The notes under the pieces: generated by a model
What the model saw: the letters and a program-made list of their open reading frames with translations, nothing else
What the model was told of the DNA's origin: nothing
Databases searched by the model: none
Translations under genes and position numbers: made by a program
Assembly (NCBI GenBank): GCA_041391925.1
Contig: JAWKNA010000006.1
Coordinates: 310,001 to 374,000 of the forward strand
Direction of reading: 5' to 3'
DNA length: 64,000 bases
From: JBPOFM01 sp041391925
GTDB taxonomy: Bacteria; Bacteroidota; Bacteroidia; Flavobacteriales; Flavobacteriaceae
In this document: piece by piece, positions 25,398 through 34,959 of the stretch
How positions within the stretch are numbered: position 1 is the stretch's first letter
Layout: every line of letters begins with the position of its first letter

Positions 25398-27912
25398 TTT
25401 ATTTATCCTTCTATTAATAAGCCTGTGTTTCAGCTGTGAGACCAGTTACCATACCCCAAAAATCGCTTTCATTGATTCCGGATGGACATTCAAAAGCCTT
25501 GCTGACAATACGTGGAGGGAAGCTTCCGTACCTGGAGATGTGTATTCCGATCTATATGCCAAAAATTTAATTGCCAATCCTTACCTAGGAACCAACGAAG
25601 TGGATGTACAATGGGTCGCCGAGAATGATTGGGAATATAAAACCACTTTCAAAGTGGACGACAGCACCTTTCAAAGAAAGCATATTGAAATTAATTTTGA
25701 TGGCCTCGATACCTTTGCCTCTGTTTTTTTGAATGACAGCCTAATTCTTCAAACCAACAATGCATTTAGAAGTTATAAGGTGAATGTAAAACCCTTCATT
25801 AAAAAGGAGAACAAATTACACATCGTATTCAACAGCACCCACTATTTTGAAGAAGAAGGAAAACAGAAATTGAATTATGAACTGCCAGAAGGCGAACGAA
25901 TTTTTATAAGAAAACAACAATTTCAATATGGATGGGATTGGTCACCCAGACTAAAGACATCAGGCATTTGGAAACCAATTTCCATCACCAGTTGGGACGA
26001 TTTAAAAATCAATGATGTGTTTATTGTTCAGAATTCATTGGATGAATCTCTGGCAAAACTGACCGCTAAAGTTGAGTTCGCTACGTCTTTGAACGATGAG
26101 TTGGCCTTTGAAATCATTGTCAATGACGATGTAGTCAGCAAAACCAAAGTTAAAGTAGATTCAACTCAAACCAACGTTGAAATTCCTTTTGAAATTGAAA
26201 ATCCAAAACGCTGGTGGACTCATAATTTGGGTGAACCTTATCTTTATAATGTGTCCGTCAGAATTAAAAAAGGGTGGTCCATTCTAGATTACAAGGCCGT
26301 TTCTAAAGGGTTGCGAACCATCGAATTGATAACAGAAAAAGATTCCATTGGAGAAACATTTTATTTTAAAGTGAATGGAGTTCCAACCTATATTAAAGGT
26401 TCAAATTATGTGCCTCAAAATAGTCTTCAAAACAAAGTTGCTGATACAGATTATGATAAATTATTGAATGATGTTGCCAACGCCAATATGAACATGCTTC
26501 GGGTTTGGGGAGGCGGCATTTACGAAAATGATATTTTTTACGATTTATGTGACGAAAAAGGGATTTTGGTGTGGCAGGATTTTATGTTTGCCTGTGCAAT
26601 GTACCCTGGTGACACTGAATTTTTAGACAATGTGAAACAGGAAGCAATTGACAATGTGAAACGACTTCGAAACCATTCCTCCATCGCTCTATGGTGCGGT
26701 AATAACGAAAACTCTGAGGGTTGGGAAAATTGGCATTGGAAGGATGGACTGTCCAAAGCACAACAGGCGGAAGTATGGAACAACTACATCAAATTGTTTA
26801 ACAATATTCTGCCTAATACCGTTAGGGATTTAACAGATAATACGTCCTATTGGGAAACCTCTCCCAAGTTTGGACGTGGTGATGAACGTTACAATACCGA
26901 AGGCGATACACACGATTGGTTTGTATGGCATGATGCCTATCCTTTTGAGCATTTTGAAGAGAAAGTGCCTCGTTTTATGAGTGAATTTGGATTTCAGTCG
27001 TTTCCAACCTACGAAACCATAAAATATGTCACGCAAAATGATTCGATTGCCATGGATTCCATTGCATTTTCCAAGCATCAAAAACATGTGAGAGGAGCTG
27101 AGTTAATCGATGAATACATGAAACGTGATTTTCCTGTGCCGACCAAATTTGAAGATTATGTGTATATGAGCCAAGTATTGCAAGCTTATGGCATTACCAA
27201 AGGAATTGAGACACATCGACGTGCAAAACCTTATAATATGGGAAGTATGTATTGGCAACTGAATGATTGTTGGCCAGCCGTTTCTTGGTCTAGTATTGAC
27301 TTCTTGGGCAATTGGAAAGCCTTGAATTACCAAGCAAAGAAATCATTCAAAAATGTGATAACATCATCAACTGTTCAGAACGACACCTTAAAAACTTACA
27401 TCATCAATGATGAAATGAAAGAGCAAAGAGGTTCGCTGTCATTACGATTACTTGATTTTAAAGGAAATGAGCTTTGGGCAGTGTGCGATACTACAAGTGT
27501 TGATGCCTTGAGCAGTCAGTTAAAATACGTATTGGATTTAAAAACTGTAAAATTCAACAGAAACGAAGTGGTACTCGAAGCATCATTCAACAATAGTGTT
27601 TCCTATTATTACTTTTCGAGACCTAAGGATTTGCAATTACAGATTTCCGACATTGAAAAGACCATCACAAGAACCGATACAGGATTTACCATTGAATTAT
27701 ATAGTGAAACTTTGCAAAAAGATGTGTTTTTGTATACTGATACCAAAGGACATTTTAGTGACAATTATTTTGATTTGTTGCCACACGAACGAAAAGTTAT
27801 AGAGTTCAAAACACGTAATTGGGAATGGGACGATTTAAATATTAAAACATTGAATCAATTTGTGAAAGGAAAGAAAGTGGAAACATCTAAAATCGTCAAT
27901 CAAAGTTCTTAA
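25384..27912 (+). CDS. Beta-mannosidase-like lipoprotein, GH2
   Basis: Retaining exo-glycosidase of 842 residues that should release terminal beta-mannose. The lipobox CFSC (C18) predicts a lipoprotein. A sugar-binding domain (GWTFKSLADNTWREASVPGD; DGLDTFASVFLN) and an immunoglobulin-like domain precede the catalytic barrel with MLRVWGGGIYEND, acid/base E442 in WCGNNENSE and nucleophile E534 in RFMSEFGF. YWQLNDCWPAVSWSSID is typical of beta-mannosidases. Its ATG lies inside cutC (14-base overlap). With the GH20 enzyme it could trim Man-GlcNAc2 cores or mannan-type glycans. It overlaps prmC tail to tail by 17 bases. Confidence 0.93.
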   Translation: MIKHNLFILLLISLCFSCETSYHTPKIAFIDSGWTFKSLADNTWREASVPGDVYSDLYAKNLIANPYLGTNEVDVQWVAENDWEYKTTFKVDDSTFQRKHIEINFDGLDTFASVFLNDSLILQTNNAFRSYKVNVKPFIKKENKLHIVFNSTHYFEEEGKQKLNYELPEGERIFIRKQQFQYGWDWSPRLKTSGIWKPISITSWDDLKINDVFIVQNSLDESLAKLTAKVEFATSLNDELAFEIIVNDDVVSKTKVKVDSTQTNVEIPFEIENPKRWWTHNLGEPYLYNVSVRIKKGWSILDYKAVSKGLRTIELITEKDSIGETFYFKVNGVPTYIKGSNYVPQNSLQNKVADTDYDKLLNDVANANMNMLRVWGGGIYENDIFYDLCDEKGILVWQDFMFACAMYPGDTEFLDNVKQEAIDNVKRLRNHSSIALWCGNNENSEGWENWHWKDGLSKAQQAEVWNNYIKLFNNILPNTVRDLTDNTSYWETSPKFGRGDERYNTEGDTHDWFVWHDAYPFEHFEEKVPRFMSEFGFQSFPTYETIKYVTQNDSIAMDSIAFSKHQKHVRGAELIDEYMKRDFPVPTKFEDYVYMSQVLQAYGITKGIETHRRAKPYNMGSMYWQLNDCWPAVSWSSIDFLGNWKALNYQAKKSFKNVITSSTVQNDTLKTYIINDEMKEQRGSLSLRLLDFKGNELWAVCDTTSVDALSSQLKYVLDLKTVKFNRNEVVLEASFNNSVSYYYFSRPKDLQLQISDIEKTITRTDTGFTIELYSETLQKDVFLYTDTKGHFSDNYFDLLPHERKVIEFKTRNWEWDDLNIKTLNQFVKGKKVETSKIVNQSS

Positions 27913-28768
27913 TACCTTTCAACATTCTGTCATTTCCAAAAATATCTTTTCTCAAATGGATATTTTTAAAATTGAAACTTTTAAGTAATTGAATCATTTC
28001 TTTCCCAAGATATTGATTGATTTCAAAAAACAAGTCCCTTTCATTTTTTAAGTAGTTTGTAGCAAATTCTGTGATTGCTTTATAAAATAGCAAAGGATTA
28101 TCATCTTCAACAAACAATGCCAAAGAGGGTTCATTGTTGAGAACATTGCTTTTCATGTCGGTTTTTTCCAAATTTCTCACATACGGTGGATTGGACACGA
28201 TGATGTCAAATCTCAAATCCTGAAATTTGATATCCCAATCCCTTTGTTTGAGAATATCGGCTTGAATGAATTCTATGTCAACATGATTTGATTTTGCATT
28301 TTCTTTTGCAACTTTCAGTGCTTTCCCACTTACGTCCAAAGCAAATATATTTGCGTTGGGTAAATGTTCAGCAAGTGAAATGGCGATACAACCACTACCA
28401 GTTCCAATATCCAAAATCTTCACTGGTTCATTTTTGTCTCTATATTCAGAAATAATCCAATCCACCAATTCTTCAGTTTCAGGTCGAGGAATCAAGGTGT
28501 GTTTGTCCACTTTAAAGGGCAATCCAAAAAATTCGGTTTTTCCCAAGATGTATTGAATTGGTTCTTCCAACTTCAACCTTGAAAGCGCTTCAAATAATGG
28601 TTGTTCCTCTTCTTTGGTAATTGTAAATTCAGGCTGCAACGAAAACGCCAAACGTTGCATTCCAAGAAATTCATCAGTCAATAGATAAAAAAAACTATCG
28701 ACTTCCTCTTTTCCATAAATGGCATCCAATTCACGGTGAAAGATAGTCTGAATATCTTTTAATCTCAT
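27896..28768 (-). CDS. prmC: Release-factor glutamine N5-methyltransferase
   Basis: Methylates the Gln of the GGQ motif in release factors RF1/RF2 using S-adenosylmethionine. The 290-residue protein has an N-terminal helical bundle, IQYILGKTEFFGL, LIPRPETEELV, SAM motif DIGTGSG (120-126) and the catalytic NPPY (193-196). Its ATG overlaps the stop of the upstream acetyltransferase, a usual partner. The last 17 bases overlap the GH2 gene on the other strand. Confidence 0.95.
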   Translation of the reverse strand: MRLKDIQTIFHRELDAIYGKEEVDSFFYLLTDEFLGMQRLAFSLQPEFTITKEEEQPLFEALSRLKLEEPIQYILGKTEFFGLPFKVDKHTLIPRPETEELVDWIISEYRDKNEPVKILDIGTGSGCIAISLAEHLPNANIFALDVSGKALKVAKENAKSNHVDIEFIQADILKQRDWDIKFQDLRFDIIVSNPPYVRNLEKTDMKSNVLNNEPSLALFVEDDNPLLFYKAITEFATNYLKNERDLFFEINQYLGKEMIQLLKSFNFKNIHLRKDIFGNDRMLKGIKNFD

Positions 28769-29256
28769 AATTGCTTTGTCATGTGAACATCACAGGAAAA
28801 ATGACCTGTATTTCCCAAGGGCTTATCAATATGTGAAAAACCAACAGATTCATAGATGTGTATGGCAGCTTTTAAAGATGGAACAGTTTCCAAATAGCAA
28901 GTTTTAAAGCCAAACTTCTTAGCTTGTTCTAAACACTTCAAAATAATCGCTTTGCCAAGTCCTTTTCCACGGATTTCAGGTGAAAAATACATTTTCTGCA
29001 GTTCACAAACATCCCATTCAAAATCCTTAAGTGGTTTTATGCCAGCGCCACCAAAAATTTTTCCTTTTTTTTCAATTACAAAATAAATCTCATTTTCACC
29101 TTGATAGGATTCAAACATGGTACCAGTTTCAACATCTGCATAGGCAGTGCCTACCAAAGGCAATCCAAATTCCGGAAAAATGGACTTGATAACCTGCTCT
29201 AATTGTGCATTATCCTTTGGTTGGATTTGTCTGATTGTAAAATTATCGCTACTCAC
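28765..29256 (-). CDS. GNAT-family N-acetyltransferase
   Basis: 163-residue acetyltransferase with the acetyl-CoA binding motif RGKGLGKA (about residue 95) after LQKMYFSPE, and a C-terminal YESVGF strand. Substrate unknown. The start is GTG at 29256. It overlaps prmC by 4 bases and is divergent from ribD, with only 17-23 bases between the two starts, so the promoters of both must lie partly inside coding sequence. Confidence 0.85.
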   Translation of the reverse strand: MSSDNFTIRQIQPKDNAQLEQVIKSIFPEFGLPLVGTAYADVETGTMFESYQGENEIYFVIEKKGKIFGGAGIKPLKDFEWDVCELQKMYFSPEIRGKGLGKAIILKCLEQAKKFGFKTCYLETVPSLKAAIHIYESVGFSHIDKPLGNTGHFSCDVHMTKQL

Positions 29257-29266
29257 TTTAAAACCT

Positions 29267-29274
29267 TATTTTTG
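29267..29274 (+). promoter_or_regulatory. -7 element immediately before ribD
   Basis: TATTTTTG on the plus strand matches TAnnTTTG exactly and ends 5 bases before the GTG at 29280. The geometry suggests a transcript starting at or next to the start codon. No clear -33 TTTG at the expected spacing. Confidence 0.4.
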
Positions 29275-29279
29275 TGTCT

Positions 29280-30350
29280 GTGAAGATACATGAAAAATAC
29301 ATAAAACGCTGTATTGAAATTGCCAAAAATGGCTTGGGCACTACTGCTCCAAACCCAATGGTAGGCTGCATTATTGTTCATGACCACACGATAATTGGCG
29401 AAGGTTACACCAGCTCTTATGGCGGCAATCATGCAGAAATCAATGCCATGAATTCCGTTAAGGATAAATCCCTCTTAAAACACTCTACTCTGTACGTCAC
29501 ATTAGAACCTTGTTCTCACTTTGGGAAAACTCCTCCTTGTTCAGATGCCATTATAAGACAACAAATCCCAAAAGTTGTCATTGGAACGATGGACACAAAT
29601 AGTAAAGTAGCTGGGAAAGGTATTGAAAAACTGAAAGAAGCCGGTTGTGAAGTTTTAGTTGGCGTTTTGGAAGAAAAATGTAAAGAACATCATAAGCGTT
29701 TCTTTACGTTTCACAACAAAAAGCGTCCATACATTATATTGAAATGGGCTGAAACATCGGACGGTTTTATAGCCCCAAAAACTAAAAACGAACAAAGACC
29801 AGTATGGATAACCAATGAATTTTCAAGACAATTGGTACATAAATGGCGCGCTGAAGAACAAGCCATTTTGGTAGGCACCAATACGGTTCTTGAGGACAAT
29901 CCAAGTTTGACAGTAAGGGATTGGGCTGGCAAAAACCCCATACGAGTGGTTTTGGATAAGGATTTAAAATTGAAAAAAGTCAAAGTTTTTAATGTGGATG
30001 CAGAAACCATTGTTATATGCGATAGAAGTTATTCAAAAAAAATCAAATTTATCGATGGTTTTTATGATCATTTGGATTTGGAGTTTATAGATTGGACTTT
30101 AAAAGATAGCCTAGCATCTCAAATATGTTCTGTTTTACAAAGGCATGATATCAATTCCATAATCATAGAAGGTGGAAGCCAAACACTCCAAACATTCATA
30201 GATGAAAATCTTTGGGATGAGGCTCGAGTTTTCATAGGCAATCAAACATTTAAGGAAGGTATTAAAGCTCCAAGATTCTCTGGCAGTTTAACTGTTGAAA
30301 AAAACATATTGAATGATGTGTTAAAAATTTACAGAAATGGTCACCAATAA
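29280..30350 (+). CDS. ribD: Bifunctional riboflavin biosynthesis deaminase/reductase
   Basis: Deaminates and reduces the pyrimidine intermediate of riboflavin synthesis. The deaminase domain has zinc ligands in HAEINAM and PCSHFGKTPPC, with NPMVGC upstream. The reductase domain follows, with YIILKWAETSDGFIAP, ILVGTNTVLEDNP and the EGGSQTLQ segment. I take the GTG at 29280 (VKIHEKYIKRC) over the GTG at 29274, because relatives have 1-2 residues before IHEKYIKRC and because the -7 box abuts it; 356 residues. No FMN riboswitch precedes it. Confidence 0.93.
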   Translation: MKIHEKYIKRCIEIAKNGLGTTAPNPMVGCIIVHDHTIIGEGYTSSYGGNHAEINAMNSVKDKSLLKHSTLYVTLEPCSHFGKTPPCSDAIIRQQIPKVVIGTMDTNSKVAGKGIEKLKEAGCEVLVGVLEEKCKEHHKRFFTFHNKKRPYIILKWAETSDGFIAPKTKNEQRPVWITNEFSRQLVHKWRAEEQAILVGTNTVLEDNPSLTVRDWAGKNPIRVVLDKDLKLKKVKVFNVDAETIVICDRSYSKKIKFIDGFYDHLDLEFIDWTLKDSLASQICSVLQRHDINSIIIEGGSQTLQTFIDENLWDEARVFIGNQTFKEGIKAPRFSGSLTVEKNILNDVLKIYRNGHQ

Positions 30351-30360
30351 GTTATGATAT

Positions 30361-30987
30361 TTGATTTTGATAGAGAAAGACACCTACAATACCGTCCAAA
30401 AACCCTCACCAGAAGTCTTATACAAAGATAAAAACAGCAAGTTTTTTGGTTATGCTTTTCCTGCTTTAAATGAAGATGAAATAAAAGTACACTTAGAAAA
30501 CCTCAAAAAGCAACATCATTCGGCAGGACATTTTTGCTATGCATATCAATTAGGAAAACAAGGAAAAGATGTTGTGTTTCGAGCAAATGATGATGGTGAA
30601 CCCAACAATAGTGCAGGATTGCCAATTTATGGACAGATACAATCCTTTGAAGTCACCAATGTTCTTATAGTGGTAGTACGATATTTTGGAAGCACAAAGC
30701 TTGGTGTCAGTGGGTTAATCAAGGCTTACAAAACTACTGCTCAAATGGCCTTGGAAGCTTCCAAGATTGTCGCAAAAACCATCAACATCCATTATCTTAT
30801 CACTTTTGAATACAAAAACATGAATAAAGTGATGCGAATCATCAAGGAAAAAAAATTAAAAATCATCAATCAAATTTTAGAAGAAAACTGTCAGATTGAA
30901 ATTTCTGTCCGTTTGAAACGTTCGGATGTTATTTGGGATATTTTTAAGAACTTTCACGAAATAAATATTAAAGTTTTAAACGATTAA
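30361..30987 (+). CDS. YigZ/IMPACT family protein
   Basis: 208-residue protein with the IMPACT core: SAGHFCYAYQLG, RANDDGEPNNSAG and VVRYFGSTKLGVSGLIKAY, plus a C-terminal UPF0029-like ferredoxin domain. IMPACT homologs associate with translation regulation in eukaryotes; the bacterial role is not defined. The initiation codon must be TTG (30361 or 30367), since the nearby ATG at 30354 is in another frame. Gap to ribD is 10 bases, so co-transcription is likely. It meets the thioesterase gene tail to tail with a 4-base overlap. Confidence 0.9.
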   Translation: MILIEKDTYNTVQKPSPEVLYKDKNSKFFGYAFPALNEDEIKVHLENLKKQHHSAGHFCYAYQLGKQGKDVVFRANDDGEPNNSAGLPIYGQIQSFEVTNVLIVVVRYFGSTKLGVSGLIKAYKTTAQMALEASKIVAKTINIHYLITFEYKNMNKVMRIIKEKKLKIINQILEENCQIEISVRLKRSDVIWDIFKNFHEINIKVLND

Positions 30988-31394
30988 TCCTGCAGTTTAT
31001 CTAAAATATATTTTGGGCATCTCGTAGGTCGATTCCTATTAATATCGATGAACACTAAAGATGTATTTCCAGTTGCCAACAATTGGTTTTTTTCATCAAC
31101 AATTTCATAATCAAATTCGATAGTTGCGGAAGGAATTTTTACCAATTGCGTTTTTACTTTAATCAAATCATCATAACGTGCTGATTTTTTGTAATTTATG
31201 TTAAGTGAAATCACCGGAAGCATAATTCCGTTATCTTCCATTTGCTTGTACGACACTCCAAATTTGCGCAGCCACTCTACTCTTCCGACTTCAAAATACT
31301 GCGCATAATTACCATGGTAAACAACACCCATTTGGTCAGTTTCACCGTATCTTACTCGCAATTCTATTTCGTCGTATTTTATAGATTCTGTCAT
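30984..31394 (-). CDS. Acyl-CoA thioesterase (4HBT hotdog fold)
   Basis: 136-residue single hotdog domain from the ATG at 31394 (a GTG 30 bases upstream is less likely). The 4HBT signature is RYGETDQMGVVYHGNYAQYF with the catalytic Asp in ETDQMG, then FEVGRVEWLRKFG. Family members hydrolyse 4-hydroxybenzoyl-CoA or other acyl-CoA thioesters, or act as the YbgC enzyme near Tol-Pal. No tol gene is nearby, so substrate is unresolved. Divergent from dnaA. Confidence 0.87.
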   Translation of the reverse strand: MTESIKYDEIELRVRYGETDQMGVVYHGNYAQYFEVGRVEWLRKFGVSYKQMEDNGIMLPVISLNINYKKSARYDDLIKVKTQLVKIPSATIEFDYEIVDEKNQLLATGNTSLVFIDINRNRPTRCPKYILDKLQD

Positions 31395-31520
31395 ACTTTC
31401 TAATTTTTTTTTTGTAATTTCCACAAGTTTTAAACATGAGAAAAAATTTCTTAAAATTCAATAGAATTTGATTTTTTTATTAAGAATTTTGTTCACATAT
31501 TTGTCGGACTGAAATATTCA

Positions 31521-31548
31521 AGAGAAACACGAATTTCTCTTTTTTTTG
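31521..31548 (+). promoter_or_regulatory. Terminator-like hairpin in the dnaA leader
   Basis: AGAGAAA (31521-31527) and TTTCTCT (31534-31540) form a 7-bp stem followed by eight T residues, 38 bases before the dnaA ATG. Nothing upstream on this strand needs terminating, because the neighbour is divergent. It could attenuate dnaA transcription or stabilise the message. Confidence 0.45.
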
Positions 31549-31585
31549 CTAATCAACTATCAACTAAAAAAAACTACAATTACGA

Positions 31586-33013
31586 ATGAATTTAACTGCT
31601 CAAACGGTTTGGGATAATTGCCTGTCTTTTATAAAAGACAATATACAACCTCAAGCCTACAAAACCTGGTTTGAACCCATCGCAGCAGTAAAACTCACCG
31701 ACAACGCATTAAGTATTCAGGTGCCAAGTAAATTTTTTTATGAATGGCTTGAAGAACACTATGTTAAGATCCTAAAAGTTGCACTTACCAAACAACTTGG
31801 AGAAACAGCAAAATTGGTGTATGTAATTAAAATGGAAAACAGTTATGGCAACAAACAACCATTCACTGAAAAAATTCCAAGTTCCAATAGAGGTGCTGTA
31901 AAATCCCAGGATGTAGATATACCGTTGCAGAATAAAAACCCGGAACTCAAAAATCCATTTGTGATTCCAGGAATTAGGAATGTAAAGATTGAATCACAAC
32001 TAAACCCTAGCTATAATTTTGAGAACTTTCTTGAAGGCGATTCAAACCGATTGGCTAGAAATGCTGGTTTGGCAGTTGCCAATAAGCCTGGGGGAACCTC
32101 GTTCAACCCGCTATTGATTTTTGGTGGTGTTGGACTCGGAAAAACACATTTGGCCCATGCCATTGGCGTTGACATTAAAGACAAATACCCAGAAAAAACT
32201 GTTCTTTATATTTCTGCCGAAAAGTTTACTCAACAATACATCGATTCTGTAAAAAAGAATAACAGAAATGATTTCATTCATTTCTATCAAATCATTGATG
32301 TGCTGATTATAGATGACGTACAGTTTTTATCGGGAAAATCTGGAACACAGGATGTTTTTTTCCATATATTCAATCATTTGCACCAAAACGGAAAACAAGT
32401 GATTTTGACCAGTGACAAAGCTCCTGTAGACATGCAGGATATCGAGCAACGTTTGTTGTCTAGATTCAAATGGGGTCTTTCCGCAGAATTGCAAACACCT
32501 GATTTTGAAACACGAGTTTCCATTTTAAAGAACAAACTCTATCGTGATGGGGTTGATATGAATGACGATATCATTGAATATGTGGCAAAACATATCAAAA
32601 CCAATGTTAGGGAATTGGAAGGTGCCATAATTTCATTGATTGCACAGTCTTCCTTCAATAAAAAGGAAATTACGGTCAATCTTGCTAGAGAAATTGTAGA
32701 GAAATTCGTAAAAAACACAAAACGAGAAGTTTCTATAGACTATATCCAAAAAGTGGTTTCGGATTATTTCCAAATGGATGTGAGCACTTTACAATCCAAG
32801 ACGAGAAAGCGTCATATTGTACAAGCAAGACAATTAGCCATGTTTTTTGCCAAAAAATTCACCAAAGCATCTTTGGCTAGTATTGGTTCTCAAATAGGAA
32901 AACGGGACCATGCGACCGTTCTGCATGCTTGCAAAACCGTTGATAATCTGTCAGCAACAGATAAACAATTTAGAAAATACGTAGAAGACCTTTCAAAAAA
33001 ACTTTCTCTTTAA
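31586..33013 (+). CDS. dnaA: Chromosomal replication initiator DnaA
   Basis: AAA+ initiator protein that melts oriC, 475 residues. Domain I is at 1-80, followed by a variable linker with Flavobacteria-like FVIPGIRNVKIESQLNPSYN. AAA+ Walker A is GGVGLGKTH (180-188) and Walker B is LIIDDVQFLSGK (about 240-251). The C-terminal DnaA-box-binding helix-turn-helix has signature IGKRDHATVLHACKTV. No cluster of DnaA boxes is seen beside the gene, so the origin may be elsewhere. It is followed 12 bases later by the phosphatase gene. Confidence 0.98.
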   Translation: MNLTAQTVWDNCLSFIKDNIQPQAYKTWFEPIAAVKLTDNALSIQVPSKFFYEWLEEHYVKILKVALTKQLGETAKLVYVIKMENSYGNKQPFTEKIPSSNRGAVKSQDVDIPLQNKNPELKNPFVIPGIRNVKIESQLNPSYNFENFLEGDSNRLARNAGLAVANKPGGTSFNPLLIFGGVGLGKTHLAHAIGVDIKDKYPEKTVLYISAEKFTQQYIDSVKKNNRNDFIHFYQIIDVLIIDDVQFLSGKSGTQDVFFHIFNHLHQNGKQVILTSDKAPVDMQDIEQRLLSRFKWGLSAELQTPDFETRVSILKNKLYRDGVDMNDDIIEYVAKHIKTNVRELEGAIISLIAQSSFNKKEITVNLAREIVEKFVKNTKREVSIDYIQKVVSDYFQMDVSTLQSKTRKRHIVQARQLAMFFAKKFTKASLASIGSQIGKRDHATVLHACKTVDNLSATDKQFRKYVEDLSKKLSL

Positions 33014-33025
33014 AAAACCAAGATT

Positions 33026-33484
33026 ATGACTCGGATACTCATGGTTTGCTTGGGGAACATTTGCCGTTCACCATTGGCACATGGTATCTTGGAATCTAAA
33101 TTGCCGCCTGAGGAATTTTATGTTGATTCCGCAGGGACTGGCAACTATCATATTGGTTCTCCTCCCGACCAGCGTTCAATAGCAATTGCTATAAGAAATG
33201 GAATTGACATTTCAACTCAAAAATGTAGACAATTCCATGTTTCTGATTTTGATCAATTTGATTTGATTTATGTAATGGATAAATCTAATCTTTCAAATAT
33301 TGTAAGACTGGCCAGAAATCCTCAAGATATTGCTAAAATCAAATTAATTCTTGAGAAAAATCATGCTTCTCTATTGGAAGTTCCCGACCCCTATTATGGA
33401 AACGAAAAAGACTTTGAATCTGTTTTTACTCTTCTCAATGATGCTTGCGGGAATATTGCAACAACCCTTCAAAATAAAAAATAA
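33026..33484 (+). CDS. Low-molecular-weight protein-tyrosine phosphatase
   Basis: 152-residue phosphatase with the N-terminal P-loop CLGNICRS (C8-x5-R14) and the general-acid Asp in VPDPYYG near residue 119. Substrate may be tyrosine-phosphorylated envelope kinases or arginine-phosphate, as in relatives. It lies 12 bases after dnaA, a usual order in Flavobacteria. Confidence 0.93.
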   Translation: MTRILMVCLGNICRSPLAHGILESKLPPEEFYVDSAGTGNYHIGSPPDQRSIAIAIRNGIDISTQKCRQFHVSDFDQFDLIYVMDKSNLSNIVRLARNPQDIAKIKLILEKNHASLLEVPDPYYGNEKDFESVFTLLNDACGNIATTLQNKK

Positions 33485-33552
33485 GAATATTCTTTCTTGA
33501 GTGTTTGCTTTTTTTGTAATTTAGGCATAATAACCCCTTAAAAATTAACAAA

Positions 33553-34959
33553 ATGAGATATTTTTACTCAATATTATTGGGCTTTTTTTGTTCTGCTTTT
33601 TATGCACAAGAAATAGAATTGGAAGTTTTTGCGTCAGGATTTAATAACCCAATAAACATAAAAAATGCTGGAGATGGGAGGTTATTTGTGGTAGAGCAAG
33701 CTGGACTCATACAGATTATTAATGCCGATGGATCGAGAAACAGCACACCTTTTTTGAATATTAACCCAATAGTTGTCAATGGTGGTGGTGAAAGGGGTTT
33801 ATTGGGACTGGCTTTTCATCCTAATTATAGTTCTAATGGTTACTTTTATGTGAATTATATCAACAATAGTGGCAACACTGTTATCTCAAGGTTCTCAAGA
33901 AGTGCAGATGACCCTGACATGGCTGATAGCACTTCTGAATTGCAACTACTCACCTATACCCAACCATTTCCCAATCATAATGGAGGCGACATGGCTTTTG
34001 GGGCAGATGGTTATTTATATATTTCATCCGGAGATGGTGGCGATGCTGGCGATCCAGGAGACAGAGCACAATCTTTGACTACATTATTGGGCAAATTACT
34101 TCGTATCGATGTTGACAACACGAGTAATGGCAACAATTACGCAATCCCTAGTGACAATCCTTTTTTTGGAAGCACTACCGAGATGCAAGAGATTTGGGCC
34201 TATGGCTTACGCAATCCATGGCGGTTTTCATTTGATAGAGTAACCAATGATTTATGGATTGCCGACGTGGGACAGAACGTAAGGGAAGAAATCAATATGG
34301 TTGCTTCAACGTTGGCAGGTGCTAACTATGGATGGCGATGTTATGAAGGAAATTCTGCTTACAATCAAAGTGGCAATTGTCCAGCTGCCAATACCTTGAC
34401 ATTCCCTATTGCTCAATATACTCACAATAACAGTGGTCTTTTTAAATGTTCTATTACAGGTGGGTATCGTTATAGAGGAACCAATCAACCAAGCTTAACT
34501 GGTTTATATTTTTTCGCTGATTATTGCAGTGATGAAATAGGAATGTTGGAAGAATCCGGAGGGAATTGGACCATGACATTTACAGCGCCTTTCACTGGAA
34601 ATGGCTGGACAACTTTTGGGGAAGATAGCAATGGAGAAATTTATATTGCTGGAATTGATTCTGGAACGGTTTATAAAATTATTGAACCTGATTTGAGTGT
34701 TGGTGAAAATGATATTTTTGAAGTAACAATGTTTCCAAATCCTGCTGAAAATCAAATTATGCTCGATATTTCTGAATCCACATTAGTTATTAAGTCTATA
34801 AATATCTACAGTATTCAGGGAAAATTGATTTCTTCCAATACTGATTTTGCTCAACAGCACATTACTGTATCCACTAAAAGCCTATCTAGTGGGCTGTACT
34901 TTGTTGAAGTTGCAAATAGCAAAGGTAATAGCATTATCAAAAAGCTTATTAAGAATTAA
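33553..34959 (+). CDS. PQQ-dependent sugar dehydrogenase-like protein with T9SS sorting domain
   Basis: Exported beta-propeller of the soluble glucose/aldose dehydrogenase family, 468 residues. A signal peptide (1-18, ending AFYAQ) is followed by the propeller with LFVVEQAGLIQI, GERGLLGLAFHPNY, NHNGGDMAFGADGYLY, DGGDAGDPG and the YGLRNPWRFSFD motif, which is typical of the family. The last ~80 residues form a T9SS type A domain (MFPNPAENQIML...SGLYFVEV). Substrate and PQQ use are family inferences. Its stop overlaps the ATG of the methyltransferase gene by one base (TAATG). Confidence 0.9.
   Translation: MRYFYSILLGFFCSAFYAQEIELEVFASGFNNPINIKNAGDGRLFVVEQAGLIQIINADGSRNSTPFLNINPIVVNGGGERGLLGLAFHPNYSSNGYFYVNYINNSGNTVISRFSRSADDPDMADSTSELQLLTYTQPFPNHNGGDMAFGADGYLYISSGDGGDAGDPGDRAQSLTTLLGKLLRIDVDNTSNGNNYAIPSDNPFFGSTTEMQEIWAYGLRNPWRFSFDRVTNDLWIADVGQNVREEINMVASTLAGANYGWRCYEGNSAYNQSGNCPAANTLTFPIAQYTHNNSGLFKCSITGGYRYRGTNQPSLTGLYFFADYCSDEIGMLEESGGNWTMTFTAPFTGNGWTTFGEDSNGEIYIAGIDSGTVYKIIEPDLSVGENDIFEVTMFPNPAENQIMLDISESTLVIKSINIYSIQGKLISSNTDFAQQHITVSTKSLSSGLYFVEVANSKGNSIIKKLIKN

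Noticed and set aside
31425..31585. Possible origin of replication beside dnaA
   Set aside because: Only one poor DnaA-box-like word (TTGTTCACA) is present; no cluster of boxes is visible, and Bacteroidota origins are not always next to dnaA.
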